This document shows positions 35,396-46,536 of a stretch of 64,000 bases of DNA, piece by piece. The position numbers were made by a program, and so were the translations under genes. Position 1 is the first letter of the stretch. Each line of letters begins with the position of its first letter. The notes below the pieces were generated by a model, which saw nothing but the letters and a program-made list of their open reading frames with translations, searched no databases and was not told where the DNA came from. Origin of the DNA: Linanthus parryae (taxonomy: Eukaryota > Streptophyta > Magnoliopsida > Ericales > Polemoniaceae); assembly GCA_023055425.1 (NCBI GenBank), contig JALGPY010000010.1, forward strand, positions 18,759,363 through 18,823,362, written 5' to 3'.

Positions 35396-36590
35396 TTACA
35401 AGTTCAAAGTTGTTTCAAAGGCTTGAAACTGCACATCAATATACAGCATGAACTCAGGGGGAGTTCTTCCTCATAATAAATCCCTAATCTCTTGTATTTG
35501 ATTATGCTATATTAGATGACGAAATACAAACTAATTCTATGTTCTATTATGTCTTAATCTTCTTGTTTGCCTAAGTGTTTGCAGGGTTTTTTGGCTAACT
35601 ATCTACTGCGGAAAGTTTCCTTATTTATAGGTTTGCAGAGGAGGAAAGACAAGTATGAAATTGATCCTTCAGGTATGGACACTTGTTTGAACTTGCCTTA
35701 AGCCTACATATGGAAGATCATATCAAAATCAATGAGGAATTCAAGCAGCTAGCCATTGGAGCAAGTTGTTGAGAGTCAAAGATCTTCAGAGGGTTTTTAA
35801 GAATTTTAGTTGGAAGATCCCTTTATATTGTGCAATTCAAATTGACAGAATAACAAGTCATTCTGAGAGATATTGACAAGCACAGTGTAGTACACAAAAA
35901 TTCAAACACTCTCACATATTGACAAGCATCATCTGAAGAAGATTACTCACTCATTTAATCCTTTCAAGATCCCAAAAGAACAATTCAAGCATCACTGCTT
36001 TTCTGTCTTTACTGTGTTCTTCTCTTGAGCTTTATTTGTATATCTTTCTGTTATGCTACTTGATTACTTGTTCTCTTGAGTTTTTCAAGAGGAACAATGG
36101 AGAATTCTTTTTGTATCAGTTAGCTAGAGCAGGTTAGGTTAGGAAGAACCACAAGCTGAAACAGAGTAAAGAAATTCTCTAGGCTTGATATATAGGGCTT
36201 AGCTTTTGATAAATAAGAAGTTTGTTAAAATCCTAGAGGGATAAGATCCCTCAGGTGGAGAGTAGGTCACTTGGGACCAAAATTCTTAACAAATCACTAT
36301 GTTCATATCTTTACATTTCAGTTCTACACTTATCTCCTTAACTGCTTCAAAAACAATTTTTCAGTTCAAAGATTTGAAAGTTTTTCAAAGCCTTGAAAAC
36401 TATCAGCAAGTTCTAAACTTCCTATTTCCATTTCAAAGCCTTGAATCTGAGTTCAAAGCTTTGAAATACTTCTTGTTCTTCCTATTTTTTTTTCAAATAC
36501 ACTCCTTTGGCAAAAGCTGCTATACTCTATTCAACCCCCCCCCCTCTAGAGTATTTGATCATGTGTTTGTTGACTGCATTACAATCTTCA
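35396..36590 (+). repeat. C 5' LTR (SIRE-like, A family)
   Basis: Co-linear with A's 3' LTR: TTACAAGTTCAAAG start, palindromes TTTCAAAGGCTTGAAA, AGATGACGAAATACAAAC, hairpin ATACTCTATTCAACCCC...TCTAGAGTAT near 36522, end TTCA at 36590. The exact start is uncertain by about 20 bp. Confidence 0.7.
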
Positions 36591-36592
36591 AT

Positions 36593-36606
36593 TGGTATCA
36601 GAGCTT
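36593..36606 (+). other. C primer-binding site
   Basis: TGGTATCAGAGCTT two bases inside the LTR end; matches the initiator-Met tRNA complement. Confidence 0.8.
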
Positions 36607-36639
36607 GTATCATTGTATAGATCTTAATATCTGGTGATC

Positions 36640-38115
36640 ATGAGTAATGTAGGTGAAGGTGGTTTCTCACAGGGAAGAGCTGCTAACAGACCTACTTTGT
36701 TCCGTGGAGACAATTTTGTAAACTGGAAGGCCTTGATGAAAATGTTCATCATTGATCAAGACATTAAACTTTGGTCTATCATCCAGACTGTACCTCACAT
36801 ATTCTACACAAAAAGGATACGATTACAACTCCCAAACCTGAAAAATCTCTTTTCTACCACTGAAATAGAACAGCTCTCCAAAAATAATAGAGCTATGAAT
36901 CTCTTATATTGTGCTTTGAATGCAGATGAGTTCAACAGGATATCTACCTGCAAGACTGCTAAGGACATACGGGATAAACTGGTGGTAACCTTTGAAGGAA
37001 CCAGCCAAGTGAAGCAAACCAAGATCAATATCTTCCTTAGACAATATGAACTGTTCAAGATGAATGGAGATTGATCAATCAAAGATATGTTCGAGAGGTT
37101 TACAAACATTGTCAACAATCTGGAGTCCTTGGCGAAATCATTCTCCAATGAAGAGAAAGTCAGAAAAATCTTGAGAAGTCTCCCAAAAGCCAAATGGTAA
37201 CCATCGATAACAGCCATTGAGGAAGCTCAAGATCTATCATTCTCCAACTATATGATTTACAGGGAAAGCTACTCACACATGAGATCTCCATGAGTGAAGC
37301 TGATGGAGAACTACTAGAAAATGTCAAGAATCTGGCACTCAAGGCAAAAGAGATTGAACAACCTCAAAGCCCTGAAAAAGAAGAAGATAATGAAGAAGAT
37401 CGTTTTGCTCTAATTTACAAAGCCTTGACAAGGATTCTCAAGATGAAGAAGAACTTTGGAAACAAAGCCTTCAGCAGAGATAAATTCCGATCTTCAAGTA
37501 GCAAGGACCACAAGGGTAAATCTTCTTCCTAGAAATCTAAAGTAACGAGCTGCTTTGAGTATGGTGATGCATGACACTTGATCAGAGACTGTCCTCACAA
37601 GAAGAACAAACATTTTCAAAACCAGGACCATAGCAGAAATAAGAAGTCTATGGTGGCATCTTCAAGTGATTCTGATTCTTTAAGTGAATCTGACTCTTAA
37701 GAAGATCAAGCCAACCTTTGTGTCATGGCCAAGCATGATGAAAGCTCAGAAAAAAACATTGAGGTAATGGTGAACAATATTATTTCAAAATCTTTAAATT
37801 TGAAGACTATGCTTCGGAATGAAGGAGATTACCTAAAAGAAATCAAGTCTTTAAAGGAGAAATTTTATGAGCAAGCAAAAGAAAATTTGCAACTAGTTTG
37901 CCAAAAAAGAATCTTGAAAGTTCTCAGGCAAAGACTGACAGAGATTTCAAAGCTTTGGAAACCAACTTCAAAGCCTTGAAAGCTCAAGTCAAAGAAGTTG
38001 TAATTGGTAACTCTCTTTTGGGTGACAACCTTGTTGCTCTAAGTCATCAGCATAATGAATTAGAGGAATAGAAAACTCTTCTGGCTGAGAAACTTCCTGC
38101 AATACAGAGTTAGAA
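36640..38115 (+). pseudogene. C gag, degraded, element truncated after gag
   Basis: ATG at 36640 (MSNVGEGGFSQGRAANRPTL) opens a copia gag close to B's: DQDIKLWSIIQTV, LLYCALNADEFNRI, GTSQVKQTKINIFLRQYELF. An in-frame stop follows at 37072. It continues through EEAQDLSFSNY, a shift near 37260, ENVKNLALKAKEIEQPQS, a damaged zinc knuckle (CFEYGDA*HLIRDC, second Cys replaced by Tyr) near 37550, and coiled-coil sequence to 38110. Protease and pol are absent: the element stops about 38,150 and an inverted LTR fragment follows. Confidence 0.75.
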
Positions 38116-38179
38116 TATCGATGCAAATAACTCAGGCAAATAATGAGATCAAAGCATGTTATAACACAAAATTAGTTTG

Positions 38180-38326
38180 TCTTTCATCACATAATATAGC
38201 ATGATCAAGTGCAGGAGATTTAAGAACAAATACGAGGAAGAACTCCCCCCTTAGTTCATGTTGTGCAGTGCAGTTTCAAGACTTTGAAACTATTTTCAAA
38301 GCTTTGAAAAAAACTGTGAACTTACA
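38180..38326 (-). repeat. Inverted SIRE-like LTR fragment after C
   Basis: On the minus strand it starts TGTAAGTTCACAG at 38326, has two TTTCAAAG-type palindromes, then GGGGGGAGTTCTTCCTCGTA, and fades near 38180. It matches the first 150 bp of C's LTR in opposite orientation. No polypurine tract lies outside it. Confidence 0.7.
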
Positions 38327-38642
38327 TATGTGTACCTTTATTCGACTTATAAATTTATGTAAAAAATTCTGTGATATAAAAATATAAGAAAAAAGATAGA
38401 TGCATTCGGTGAAAGCGTTTTTCAAATTGAAAATGTTCAAGAAAAGTTTCACAAGCCAAATTTTTTTACAACCGTTTTTAACACTATGGATTTATGACTT
38501 ATAACTTTAAATCGAAAATTTCAACTTATAAGTCCACATCAAAGAGGACTAATAAACTAATTTTAACTTGTAATTTAAAATGACTTATAAACTTTTTGTC
38601 AGTCATATCAAACTCACCTTAAGTATCACAATTTATGTAAGG
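38327..38642. repeat. MITE-like AT-rich segment
   Basis: Contains AAGATAGATGCATTCGGTGAAA and multiple GACTTATAA words. A related stretch (AAGATGCATGTGTTTGGTGAAA) occurs at 59047-59070. Probably a dispersed non-autonomous element; ends not defined. Confidence 0.35.
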
Positions 38643-39182
38643 GTAAAATTTACTACACCCCCTCAGTTTTGGTCGATCTTCACATACACCCCTTCTAGTT
38701 TGAAAAACTTCACTTACACCCTTTATGAATACCAAGCATGTTATCACTTACACCCCTCTATGGATTCACTATTATAGTCCTTATGACAACTTCTCAAAAT
38801 CAGTTTTATCGACAAAATTACATTTGCAGATGTTGCAAAGGTCAACCAGTCCAATGTATATTCTTAACACATGAAAAATATTTGTATTCTATCACATATT
38901 TCGTATGCATTTTGAATATGGCGCATCTACTACAAGCAAACATTAGGATTAAATCGAGATAGAGTATACAGAATTAAGGGTGGATTTGACATTTATAGCA
39001 TTTTCAAGGGTAAATTTTATCCAAAAAAATAAATTTCAAAAGTTACGCTACCAACTAACAAAGTAAATACACGTAGGGGTGCAAGTGACAACAATGTTTG
39101 GTGGTCATAAGGGGTGTAAGTAAAATTTTCCAAACTAGAGTTAGTGATGATCAACCTAAACTGAGAGGGTTTGAGTGAAAAA
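38643..39182. mobile_element. V: Mutator-type MITE with about 120-bp inverted ends
   Basis: The left end GTAAAATTTACTACACCCCCT runs through CTAGTTTGAAAAACTTCACTTACACCC. It is repeated in reverse at 39050-39182 (GGGGTGTAAGTAAAATTTTCCAAACTAG). Possible 9-bp flanks TATGTAAGG and TACGTAATG agree at 7 of 9. Interior has no gene. Confidence 0.6.
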
Positions 39183-39445
39183 TACGTAATGTTCTCTTAT
39201 ATGTGGTACTATTATATAATAATCAATTCTTTAGCCGACCAAAGCGGTACGGAATGCTAGAGCCCTCACCTTAACCTCACTCTCTCGAAAAGTTGTCGGT
39301 TAACTCCCTGTGTGTAGGAGGGAATAGAACCTACAGCGGCCTGGGTTAACTCGGAACCACTGGCACTTACCTACCAGTACTTACACCCTGATTCATTGGC
39401 ATGAGTTCGAGCTCCTACCAAGAGATAGCGGTTATAATTTCTTTT
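39183..39445. other. Unassigned segment
   Basis: 263 bp with no coding signal. It contains ATTGGCATGAGTTCGAGCTCCTACCAAGAG. The last nine bases ATTTCTTTT are X's target duplication. Confidence 0.3.
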
Positions 39446-39732
39446 GGGTAGAAGAAAAAAACCACCCTCCGTGTTCGGAACATATACGAAAACCCCCCCT
39501 CGTGTTCGGGGATATACAAAAACCATCCCTGTCACGGACTGCACACTAACGGAGGGGCAAAAAGACATATTTACTCTCATTTTGGCAAAAAAATTTCACA
39601 ATATATATACTCTTTTCGTCCTCACATTGTAACCCTAGCTGCCTCCTTCCCCTTCCCCACCTCTCTCTCTGCCACCATCAGATCTGTTTTCAAACCCATC
39701 TTCTCTTCTCCTTCTCTTCCTCCACCTGCATC

Positions 39733-39960
39733 CAGGGGCGGACCCATGTAGGGGCAAGGGTGGGGGGAGGGGGCAGTTGCCCCCCTGAAATTTAAAAATT
39801 TCTACTAATACCCCTAGTTTTATAGATTTTTTATGCCTATACTATAAGGATATAGAATCCCCCCCACCTAAATTTTCAAATTGCCCATTAGTCCAAGTGA
39901 TTAGTTGTTTTAATTGACAAATCCCATTACCCGGGTTCGAATCTCTTCCTAGTCAATAAA
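39733..39960 (+). repeat. hAT-like end plus tRNA-like A and B boxes
   Basis: CAGGGGCGGACCCATG at 39733 has the CAGGGGCGGA form seen at ends of plant hAT elements. Within it TAGTCCAAGTG (39889-39899) fits the RNA polymerase III A box TRGYNNARNNG, and GGTTCGAATC (39934-39943) fits the B box, 35 bp later. It may be a SINE or a tRNA-derived piece carried by a hAT MITE. No cloverleaf is apparent. Confidence 0.35.
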
Positions 39961-40105
39961 TGTTTTTCTTTCTTATTTTTCCTTCATTATTAATTTGATG
40001 TTTTTGTGTATAATTTGTTTATGAAATATAAGACTTTAGACTGTTGACTTTGACTTTTTTACTTTGACTTTTGACTTCGCGAATCTTGCGCCGACTGACT
40101 TGGAG

Positions 40106-40314
40106 CCCGTTTGGTAATGTTTTTGCTTTCTAGAACGCTGCTTTTCGAATCTAGAAGTAGTATTTTTGTGTTTGGTAAAGTTTTGTTTTTCTTCTTTCTA
40201 GAAAGCAACTGCTTTCCCACAGCAGCTTTTGAAAAATAGGGGAGTGGTTGCTTTTGCACGACCTGCTTTTTGATTAATTTACTCTTTGACATCATTATCC
40301 ATTAATAAATATTA
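40106..40314. mobile_element. Z: hAT-type MITE, left half
   Basis: GCCCGTTTGGTAATG at the outer end, then repeated GCTTTT/AGCAGC words. Its inverted counterpart CATTACCAAACTAGCCC lies at 50104-50121. The two halves are separated by element Y. The last nine bases TAAATATTA match TAAATGTCA at 49991-49999 in 7 of 9 positions (both differences transitions), Y's likely duplication. Confidence 0.6.
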
Positions 40315-40800
40315 GGGTAAAAGACACTGACGACCCCTGACTTTAGGATTAAATCCACTCAGCTACTCTGTGTTTTGGAAAAAGACACTCCGCACCCAAA
40401 TAACGGAATATATCGTGGACAGTTAGCTCCCCTCTGTTAGGTTCCGTTAAAAATTGGATGATAAAAAAATTTCAGACCATATTACCCCTGTATTTTTTTT
40501 CTTTTTTGCCCATGTGTATCTACATGAATAACAATAACACCTACACCAAAAAAAAATCAAACACCAAAAAACATATTCAATTTTGAATAAAAAAATCAAG
40601 GACACCAAGAACACAAAAAACTTACAAATTTAATAAACCAAGAAAACAAAAAATAGGGGATTCTATGTGAAAATGAAGTTGTTAAACACCTGACATGGGA
40701 GAGAAACATAGAAGAAGAAGGCATGTTGCTACAGATTCTTGAAATGGGTTCTTTAAGTTTCTCTCTCTCTTCACATTTCTTCACCTCTTATGTCATTATG

Positions 40801-41027
40801 AATACCCCCAAACCCCCCAAATCATCATCTTCTTCCTCTGTTTCCAACCCAATTTCTGTCTCTAGAATCACGCTTCCTTCTCGCACCCTCTTTGAATCCA
40901 TCAACGATACAGTTTCAGAGCATCTCAGAACTCACCGAGGTCGATTCAGTTCACTCCGATTTCTCCAATTTCATCTCAATCGAGCTTACATGTCCTGTCG
41001 AAGAGGGTTATGAGGTACCATTCATCA
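40801..41027 (+). pseudogene. Gene-like passenger fragment in Y, first part
   Basis: Encodes NTPKPPKSSSSSSVSNPISV and SRITLPSRTLFESINDTVSE. After a one-base frame change near 40930 it encodes SELTEVDSVHSDFSNFISIE and LTCPVEEGYEVPFI. Codon use and composition look like a host exon, not a transposon. The reading frame continues past element W at 46923 (IFKGKGVSELTQELEDESTP). I do not recognise the parent gene. Upstream, 40720-40800 is CT-rich like a 5' leader. Confidence 0.45.
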
Positions 41028-41157
41028 GGGGCAATTGGAAATATGACAGTCTGTGAATTGGTCTTAGAAAAATGCATTCGGGTGAATTGGTATTTGAAAA
41101 ATTCCCTCCTTTTTAAACACTAGGTAATAAGGGGTTGTTAGTAGGGTAGTGGGGCCA

Positions 41158-41335
41158 TCTGTCTCTCTCGTCTCCATTCTCTCTCTCTCTCTCGTCTCCA
41201 TCTGTCTCTCGTCTCCATCTCTCTCTCTCTCTCGTCTCTAACTTCCATCTCTCTCTCGTCTCCAACTTCAATCTCTCTCTCGTCTCCAAACATAGGTATC
41301 TCTCGTGTCCAAACACATGGGGAGATTTGTTAAAT
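41158..41335. repeat. CT-rich microsatellite with CTCGTCTCC units
   Basis: (CT)n interrupted by six CTCGTCTC words, i.e. GAGACGAG on the other strand. It may be the outermost, degenerate part of W's motif cluster. Confidence 0.6.
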
Positions 41336-41794
41336 GACTCTGCTACCCTTATCATCTCAAAACAAACCCTAAAAACGTGTACTCTCTCTCTCTCTCTCCA
41401 ACATTGAATTGTTTCTATCTACCTCAAACTACCAAGTACGGTTGAATTTACTCCAACTGTAAACTTTATGAATGTATACCTTAAACTCCTCAAGAATATG
41501 GCTCATTTGTCACTCTCATTGGCTCCAATTCTCCCATAGAAGTATCCCATTTGTCTGTACAAGTCTCTCTCTTTCCTCACTTTTGTTCTTCAGCTACGGT
41601 AAAAACTTAAACTCTCATCTCTCTGCTTTTTGTCCTTATTATATGTTGATCACAGTACTCCAAAGTGTATGGTATTCTCATTTTTTACTTTCATCATTCC
41701 AATATGTTCATCACATTACTCTAAAATGTAGGTTACGTTCTTTATATTTCTTCTCTGTTCTTCATTATTGGTTTGATGTGTGCTGTTGTATGTG

Positions 41795-42034
41795 GAGAGA
41801 CTGGGACGAGTATATTCATCGTCTCTGTCTTCTCATAAGACTGAGACGTGAAATATGCTCGTACCAGTCTTCCACATGCACAACTGGGAAGAGCAAGGTC
41901 TGCCAGTCTGGGACGAGAAATCTCTCGTCGGGCATTCAAATCGCAGACGAGAGAGGACTCGTCCCAGTCTGGCGTGTGATAGACTCGTACGAGTACGATA
42001 CTCAAAGATGAGAAGACAGGGACGACAGAGACGA
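41795..42034. repeat. W left motif cluster 1 (GGGACGAG)
   Basis: About ten copies, in both orientations, of a motif near (A/C)TGGGACGAG: at 41801, 41828-41850, 41908, 41924, 41942, 41957 and so on. Spacing is irregular. Confidence 0.65.
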
Positions 42035-42106
42035 GCATACCCTAAACCCTAAACCCTGCAATCCTCTCTTCTCGTGAGAAAATGGTATTCAATATTGTTA
42101 AAAATG

Positions 42107-42625
42107 TAAATTTTAAGTCCTAAACCATATAATCATGTACTCTAAACAATAAACTCAAAATCATACAATCATCAACTCTTAATCATGTAAAGCCTAAACC
42201 TTATACATACCATTAAACCATATCTCATCTAAACAAAATCCTACGTTTGTAGACACTAAACACTAGAATTAACTAAGTATCACTCCTATAGCCACTAAAG
42301 ATGTTAATTGTAAGTCCTAAACCATGTAATCATGTGATCTAAACTATAAACTCAAAATCATACAATCATCATCTCTTAATCATGTAAAGCCTAAACCTTA
42401 TACATACCATTAAACCATATATCATCTAAACAAAATCCTACATTTGTAGACACAAAACACTAGAACCAAATAAGTATCATCCCTATAGCCACTAAAGATG
42501 TCAATTGTAATTCCTAAACCATATAATCATGTAATCTAAACTATAAACTCAAAATCATACAATCATCATCTCTTAATCATGTAAAGCCTAAACCTTATAC
42601 ATACCATTATAATTCCTATAGCTAA
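42107..42625. repeat. 197-bp tandem repeat in W
   Basis: Words such as TAAGTCCTAAACCAT recur at 42114, 42311 and 42508 (the last as TAATTCC), a period of 197 bp, about 2.6 copies. AT-rich, no coding. Confidence 0.85.
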
Positions 42626-42732
42626 TTATCATTCCTATAGCTACTTAAAGTGTTATTAAATAATATTAAACCTGAATCCATAAATCATAAAACATCTAAG
42701 CATTTTAAGTAAACCCTAAGATTGTACACCTA

Positions 42733-42855
42733 AGACTGGGACGAGTATGCTCTCGTCCCAGTTGGAAATATTCTCTCGTCCCAGTTGGAAACACTAGGAC
42801 GAGCATTTCCTCGTCTCAGTTGGAAATACTGGGACGAGCATTTCATCGTCCCATT
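42733..42855. repeat. W left motif cluster 2 (GGGACGAG)
   Basis: Seven copies in 120 bp, both orientations, several in the longer form CTCGTCCCAGTTGGAAA. Adjacent copies form inverted pairs such as GGGACGAGTATGCTCTCGTCCC. Confidence 0.75.
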
Positions 42856-43083
42856 ATTAAAATAAAGATGTTGTCTAAGATGGTGGTGGTCCCTCTCCTC
42901 CCTGTCTCCCCCCCCCCTGTCTTCTCGGAAAAAAGTACAGAACATTCTGTTACCCATCATATGGTGAGAGAAAACCTTCTTACTTTGTCAGAAAAAACCC
43001 TAATTTCATCCAAACCCTAAAATCATTTTCTCTCTTCATACTATCCAAACCCTAAACCCTAAAATCATTCTCTCTCTTGACAT

Positions 43084-45565
43084 GTAGAAATGGTTAGAAA
43101 ATTGATGTTCTGTGCTGTTTGGAATGGTGAATGGACGCGTGCCGAAGGTAGACACATATACATAGGTCAGGCAGTGAAGAATGCAATTTTCAAGATAATC
43201 CAAGGCATTACCGTCGAATCTTTGGAGCATGAAGTTTCGGTCAGAATGGATACAGATTGTCCGCCTACCAAAAAGGTGGCCTATGTTATCATTTCCAATT
43301 TCCATATGCTAACTTGATCGAGCCTAATATCCTCACTACAGATTTAGAAATCAAAGATATCTTTCATACTACGGAAAAGGGATTTATTGTAACCATGTAC
43401 GTCACGTTAAAGTATTTGGTGGATCAACCATACATAAATGCTGACGTTGGTGACCGGAAGTTGGTGGATCAAACTGAAACCCTTAACAGTCAGTTGGTTC
43501 CTTTGAGCCCCCCCCCCCCCCTTACATACCGCGAGGATTACTTTCAGGGTATCGAGATACTCGGCGAGGATCATGAAGAAGACAGGGTAGCATATAATGC
43601 AATAGAACTCACTCCATCGTCTTTGGTTCACCGTAACGACATTGTGCAATTAGCTAACAAAGATATGGTTGCCACTCATGAATCAATGGAGCAAACTAAT
43701 TTTGCATTGGGAACTGTTGCGGTAGATTGTACAGGGAGTCGTGGACAGACTGGTGTGGGAAGGCTAGACGGTCTGGAAATAGATATGAAAGGTTTGTATA
43801 CTGGGAGGGCGTTGTCCCACCATATCAGAACGGTTGCTGGTTTGAAGAGATGGACTTTATACGTTTATAAGCGAGACCAGACTCGTATTATACTGCAGTG
43901 CTTGAATGATGAATGCAAATGGATGCTTGGGGCGTACAAGCATAAAGATTCCGTGTACTACCAGGTGAAGAAACATAACCCCATTCACACATGTATGGCC
44001 TGCAGCGTAGATGGGAAGCACCGTAACATTAATAGCGAGTTAATCGCGCATGAATTGCTGGGAATGATGGGCCAAACAAAAAAGACACCCGCAATTAGTG
44101 AAGTACAGAACATCGTCTTAAGAATGGGAAATAGAATATCGTACTGGCCGGCATGGTATGCACGTCAAAGGGCCAAACAGATGATCCAGGGTACTTGTGC
44201 TCAAAATTACGCCGATCTTCTCGTGTTCATGTCTTTATGTGAAATCCTGAATCCCGGTACTAAATGGGATATGGGAGTGGACGAAGGTGGTGTTTTCTTA
44301 TACTGCTTCCTTGCGTTCGGAACAAAAATTCAGGGGATACCGTATATGCGAACCGTAATTGTCATCGACATGTCGCACCTGAAGAAAGAACCCCTGCAAT
44401 TGGTCGTATGCACAATGGTTGATAGCGAGAAACAGTGCTATCCCATTGCATAGGGACTAGTGGTCAAGGAGAACAACGTTGCATGGTCTTGGTTCTTAAA
44501 CAGACTGAGCTTAATTGTCAAGGATCATGATGAGTTGACGTTCGTTTCAGATCGGCACCATGCTATCATCAATTCAATCAAGGCCGTGTACCCCTTATCC
44601 AACCACGTCCACTGCTATTACCATTTGAAAATGAACACTCTGTCGCATTAAAATACACAAAAGTGGGTGCCTCATTACCACAATGCGGCCTACACATTTG
44701 ACGAGGATGCGTGTGAGTCACATCTGATAGACATGGGTATTGAGTGCGACCGTGTAAACGGAGTTAACCACAAGACCGTCGAACGTTACTTACGGGATAC
44801 CGGTATAGAGAAATGGGCAAGTTCGCATTGTAAAACAACACGGTTTGAGATGCTTACATCCAACCATGCAGAGTCTATTAACTCGTGCCTGATGGCAATG
44901 CAGTCTGACAAAGCTCTTACAATGTTCTCACAAATATGCGACCATCAGAGCGAGTGGCACCTGAAAAAACGAAACTTGAGCATTGACATGGGACACACCT
45001 ACCTGACTGCAAAAAGGGAGAAAAGAATGTTGAGCCGTTCTATAAACTGTATAGATTTTCGCGTGCGACCAATTTCAGAGTCTGTGTATGAAGTCCGCGG
45101 TAATCATCTGAAAACTTATATCGTGGAATTTAAACCAGGACATTGCCTCGGAACCTGCACATGCGGCAAATACCAACAGATGTGGTTCTCATGTGTACAT
45201 GCGTGTGCTTGTGCAAAAGAACTCATAAAACTTGGCCGTTACAATTTCGACCAAGATATGAAGGTCATATACGACCACACCAGCGTATTCTATTTACTGG
45301 ACTTCTACAATATCGCTTGTGCATGTACAATTAAGACTCCTCCCAACCCACCAACGTGGGACAATGCCAAGTACCTGCACACATAAAAAACATTCGCCCA
45401 CTTCCACCGAAGAAAGTGATAACAATTGGGAGGGACAAGGAGAAAAGACACAAGCCAATGGTCGAAACCGTGCATGAAAAGAAGCGAGGAACGGGAACGT
45501 ACGAATGTAGCCATTTCCATGTAAAAGGGCATACCAGAAAGATTTGCCCTCAATTGAAAAGTTAA
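43084..45565 (+). pseudogene. MuDR-type transposase (W)
   Basis: Frame 1 (ATG 43090) gives a short plant MULE N-terminus (FCAVWNGEWTRAEGRHIYIG). A shift near 43270 leads to the main frame. From about 43780 is the MuDR DNA-binding domain (GLYTGRALSHHIRTVAGLKR ... CLNDECKWMLGAYKH ... HNPIHTC). From 44350 the MULE transposase core has candidate catalytic acids in VIVIDMSHLKKEPLQLV, TFVSDRHHAIINS and SNHAESINSC. Near 45160 is a SWIM finger (CTCGKYQQMWFSCVHACAC). A zinc knuckle with one Cys lost (CSHFHVKGHTRKIC) lies near 45510 in a third frame. In-frame TAG at 44451 and TAA at 44649, plus two shifts, make it inactive. Confidence 0.85.
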
Positions 45566-45948
45566 TGTTGTGATAGAAGCGTTGTTCTTCGTTCTTTGTA
45601 ATCCCAAGTTCGCAACCTCTTCTGGTGATTGCGCAAACAATATATCTTTTGTTTCGATCAATTATTGTGTTTTTTAATATAAATATGCATTTTTTTATAA
45701 ACATATAAATATGCATTTTATTACATAAATAAACAATTTATTATTTAAATTTTTGGCAAAGAGGAAAACTTTGATACATTGTAAAACTGTTACATGTTTT
45801 AAATTTTGATACATTTCTTACAAAAACTGTTACATTTTTCAAGAATGTATCAAAATTATTACAATTTCTAGAAAACATGCATGTTTTCGAGAAAATGTAT
45901 CCAAATTATTACATTTTCTAGAAAACATGCTAAACATAACCACGGCAC

Positions 45949-46446
45949 ATGAACCTAAAATCTCTCTCCGTCTCTTCATCTACCCAGGAAGCATCTACAA
46001 AAGCCACTGTTCTCTCCTCCAAAACTCACCACATCTCTCCTCCAAAACTCACCACATCTGAAATGGCAAAGAAAAAGCTACCAAAGGAGTGGGAAAGCGA
46101 CAAGGAGGAAAGTGAAAGGTCCAAGGAAAGTGACGAGGAAGAGGAAGAGGAAGAATATCAAGATGTGGAAGAGGAAACGGACAAAGAAGATGAGGACAGT
46201 GAAGACACCGACAATGATGCAGAAATTACAGCATCTTTCAGGGCAAAAAGGGGCTCCGAAACGACTCATTACACTGAAGATGAAGAGGAAGAAGATGATG
46301 ATGACTCGGTGGTTTCTCCGCCATCTCCGCCGCTGAACAAAAGAAACAGAGACGAGAGCAGTGAAGAAGAAGATCCGGAGCTGTGGCCCGGCAAACCAAA
46401 AAACCCAAAAAAATGTAATCTTTCTTCAATGTTTTTAAGTTTTTAA
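45949..46446 (+). CDS. Acidic low-complexity ORF in W
   Basis: 165 codons open: a Ser/Thr-rich start, then KKLPKEWESDKEESERSKES, runs of Glu and Asp (EEEEEEEYQDVEEE; DEEEEDDDDS) and a basic end (PGKPKNPKK). No domain recognised. Lies between the transposase and the right motif cluster, so it may be a second W product or an eroded passenger. Low complexity makes the open frame weak evidence of coding. Confidence 0.35.
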   Translation: MNLKSLSVSSSTQEASTKATVLSSKTHHISPPKLTTSEMAKKKLPKEWESDKEESERSKESDEEEEEEEYQDVEEETDKEDEDSEDTDNDAEITASFRAKRGSETTHYTEDEEEEDDDDSVVSPPSPPLNKRNRDESSEEEDPELWPGKPKNPKKCNLSSMFLSF

Positions 46447-46536
46447 TGTAATGAACTGTTTTGTTTCCATTTTCAATGTTATGACTGTTCATCTTTCTCA
46501 AGTTGTTTCGTATTTTTTTCTGGAAAAACACAGTTT

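Noticed and set aside
39889..39943. Functional tRNA gene
   Set aside because: A and B boxes fit, but no acceptor stem or anticodon arm forms and it lies in a hAT-like repeat.
42107..42625. CRISPR-like or satellite array of long units
   Set aside because: Only 2.6 copies of a 197-bp unit without spacers; simple tandem duplication.
45294..45716. Minus-strand frames of 118-140 codons opposite the transposase C-terminus
   Set aside because: Antisense shadows; no domain, and the plus strand has clear SWIM and knuckle motifs.
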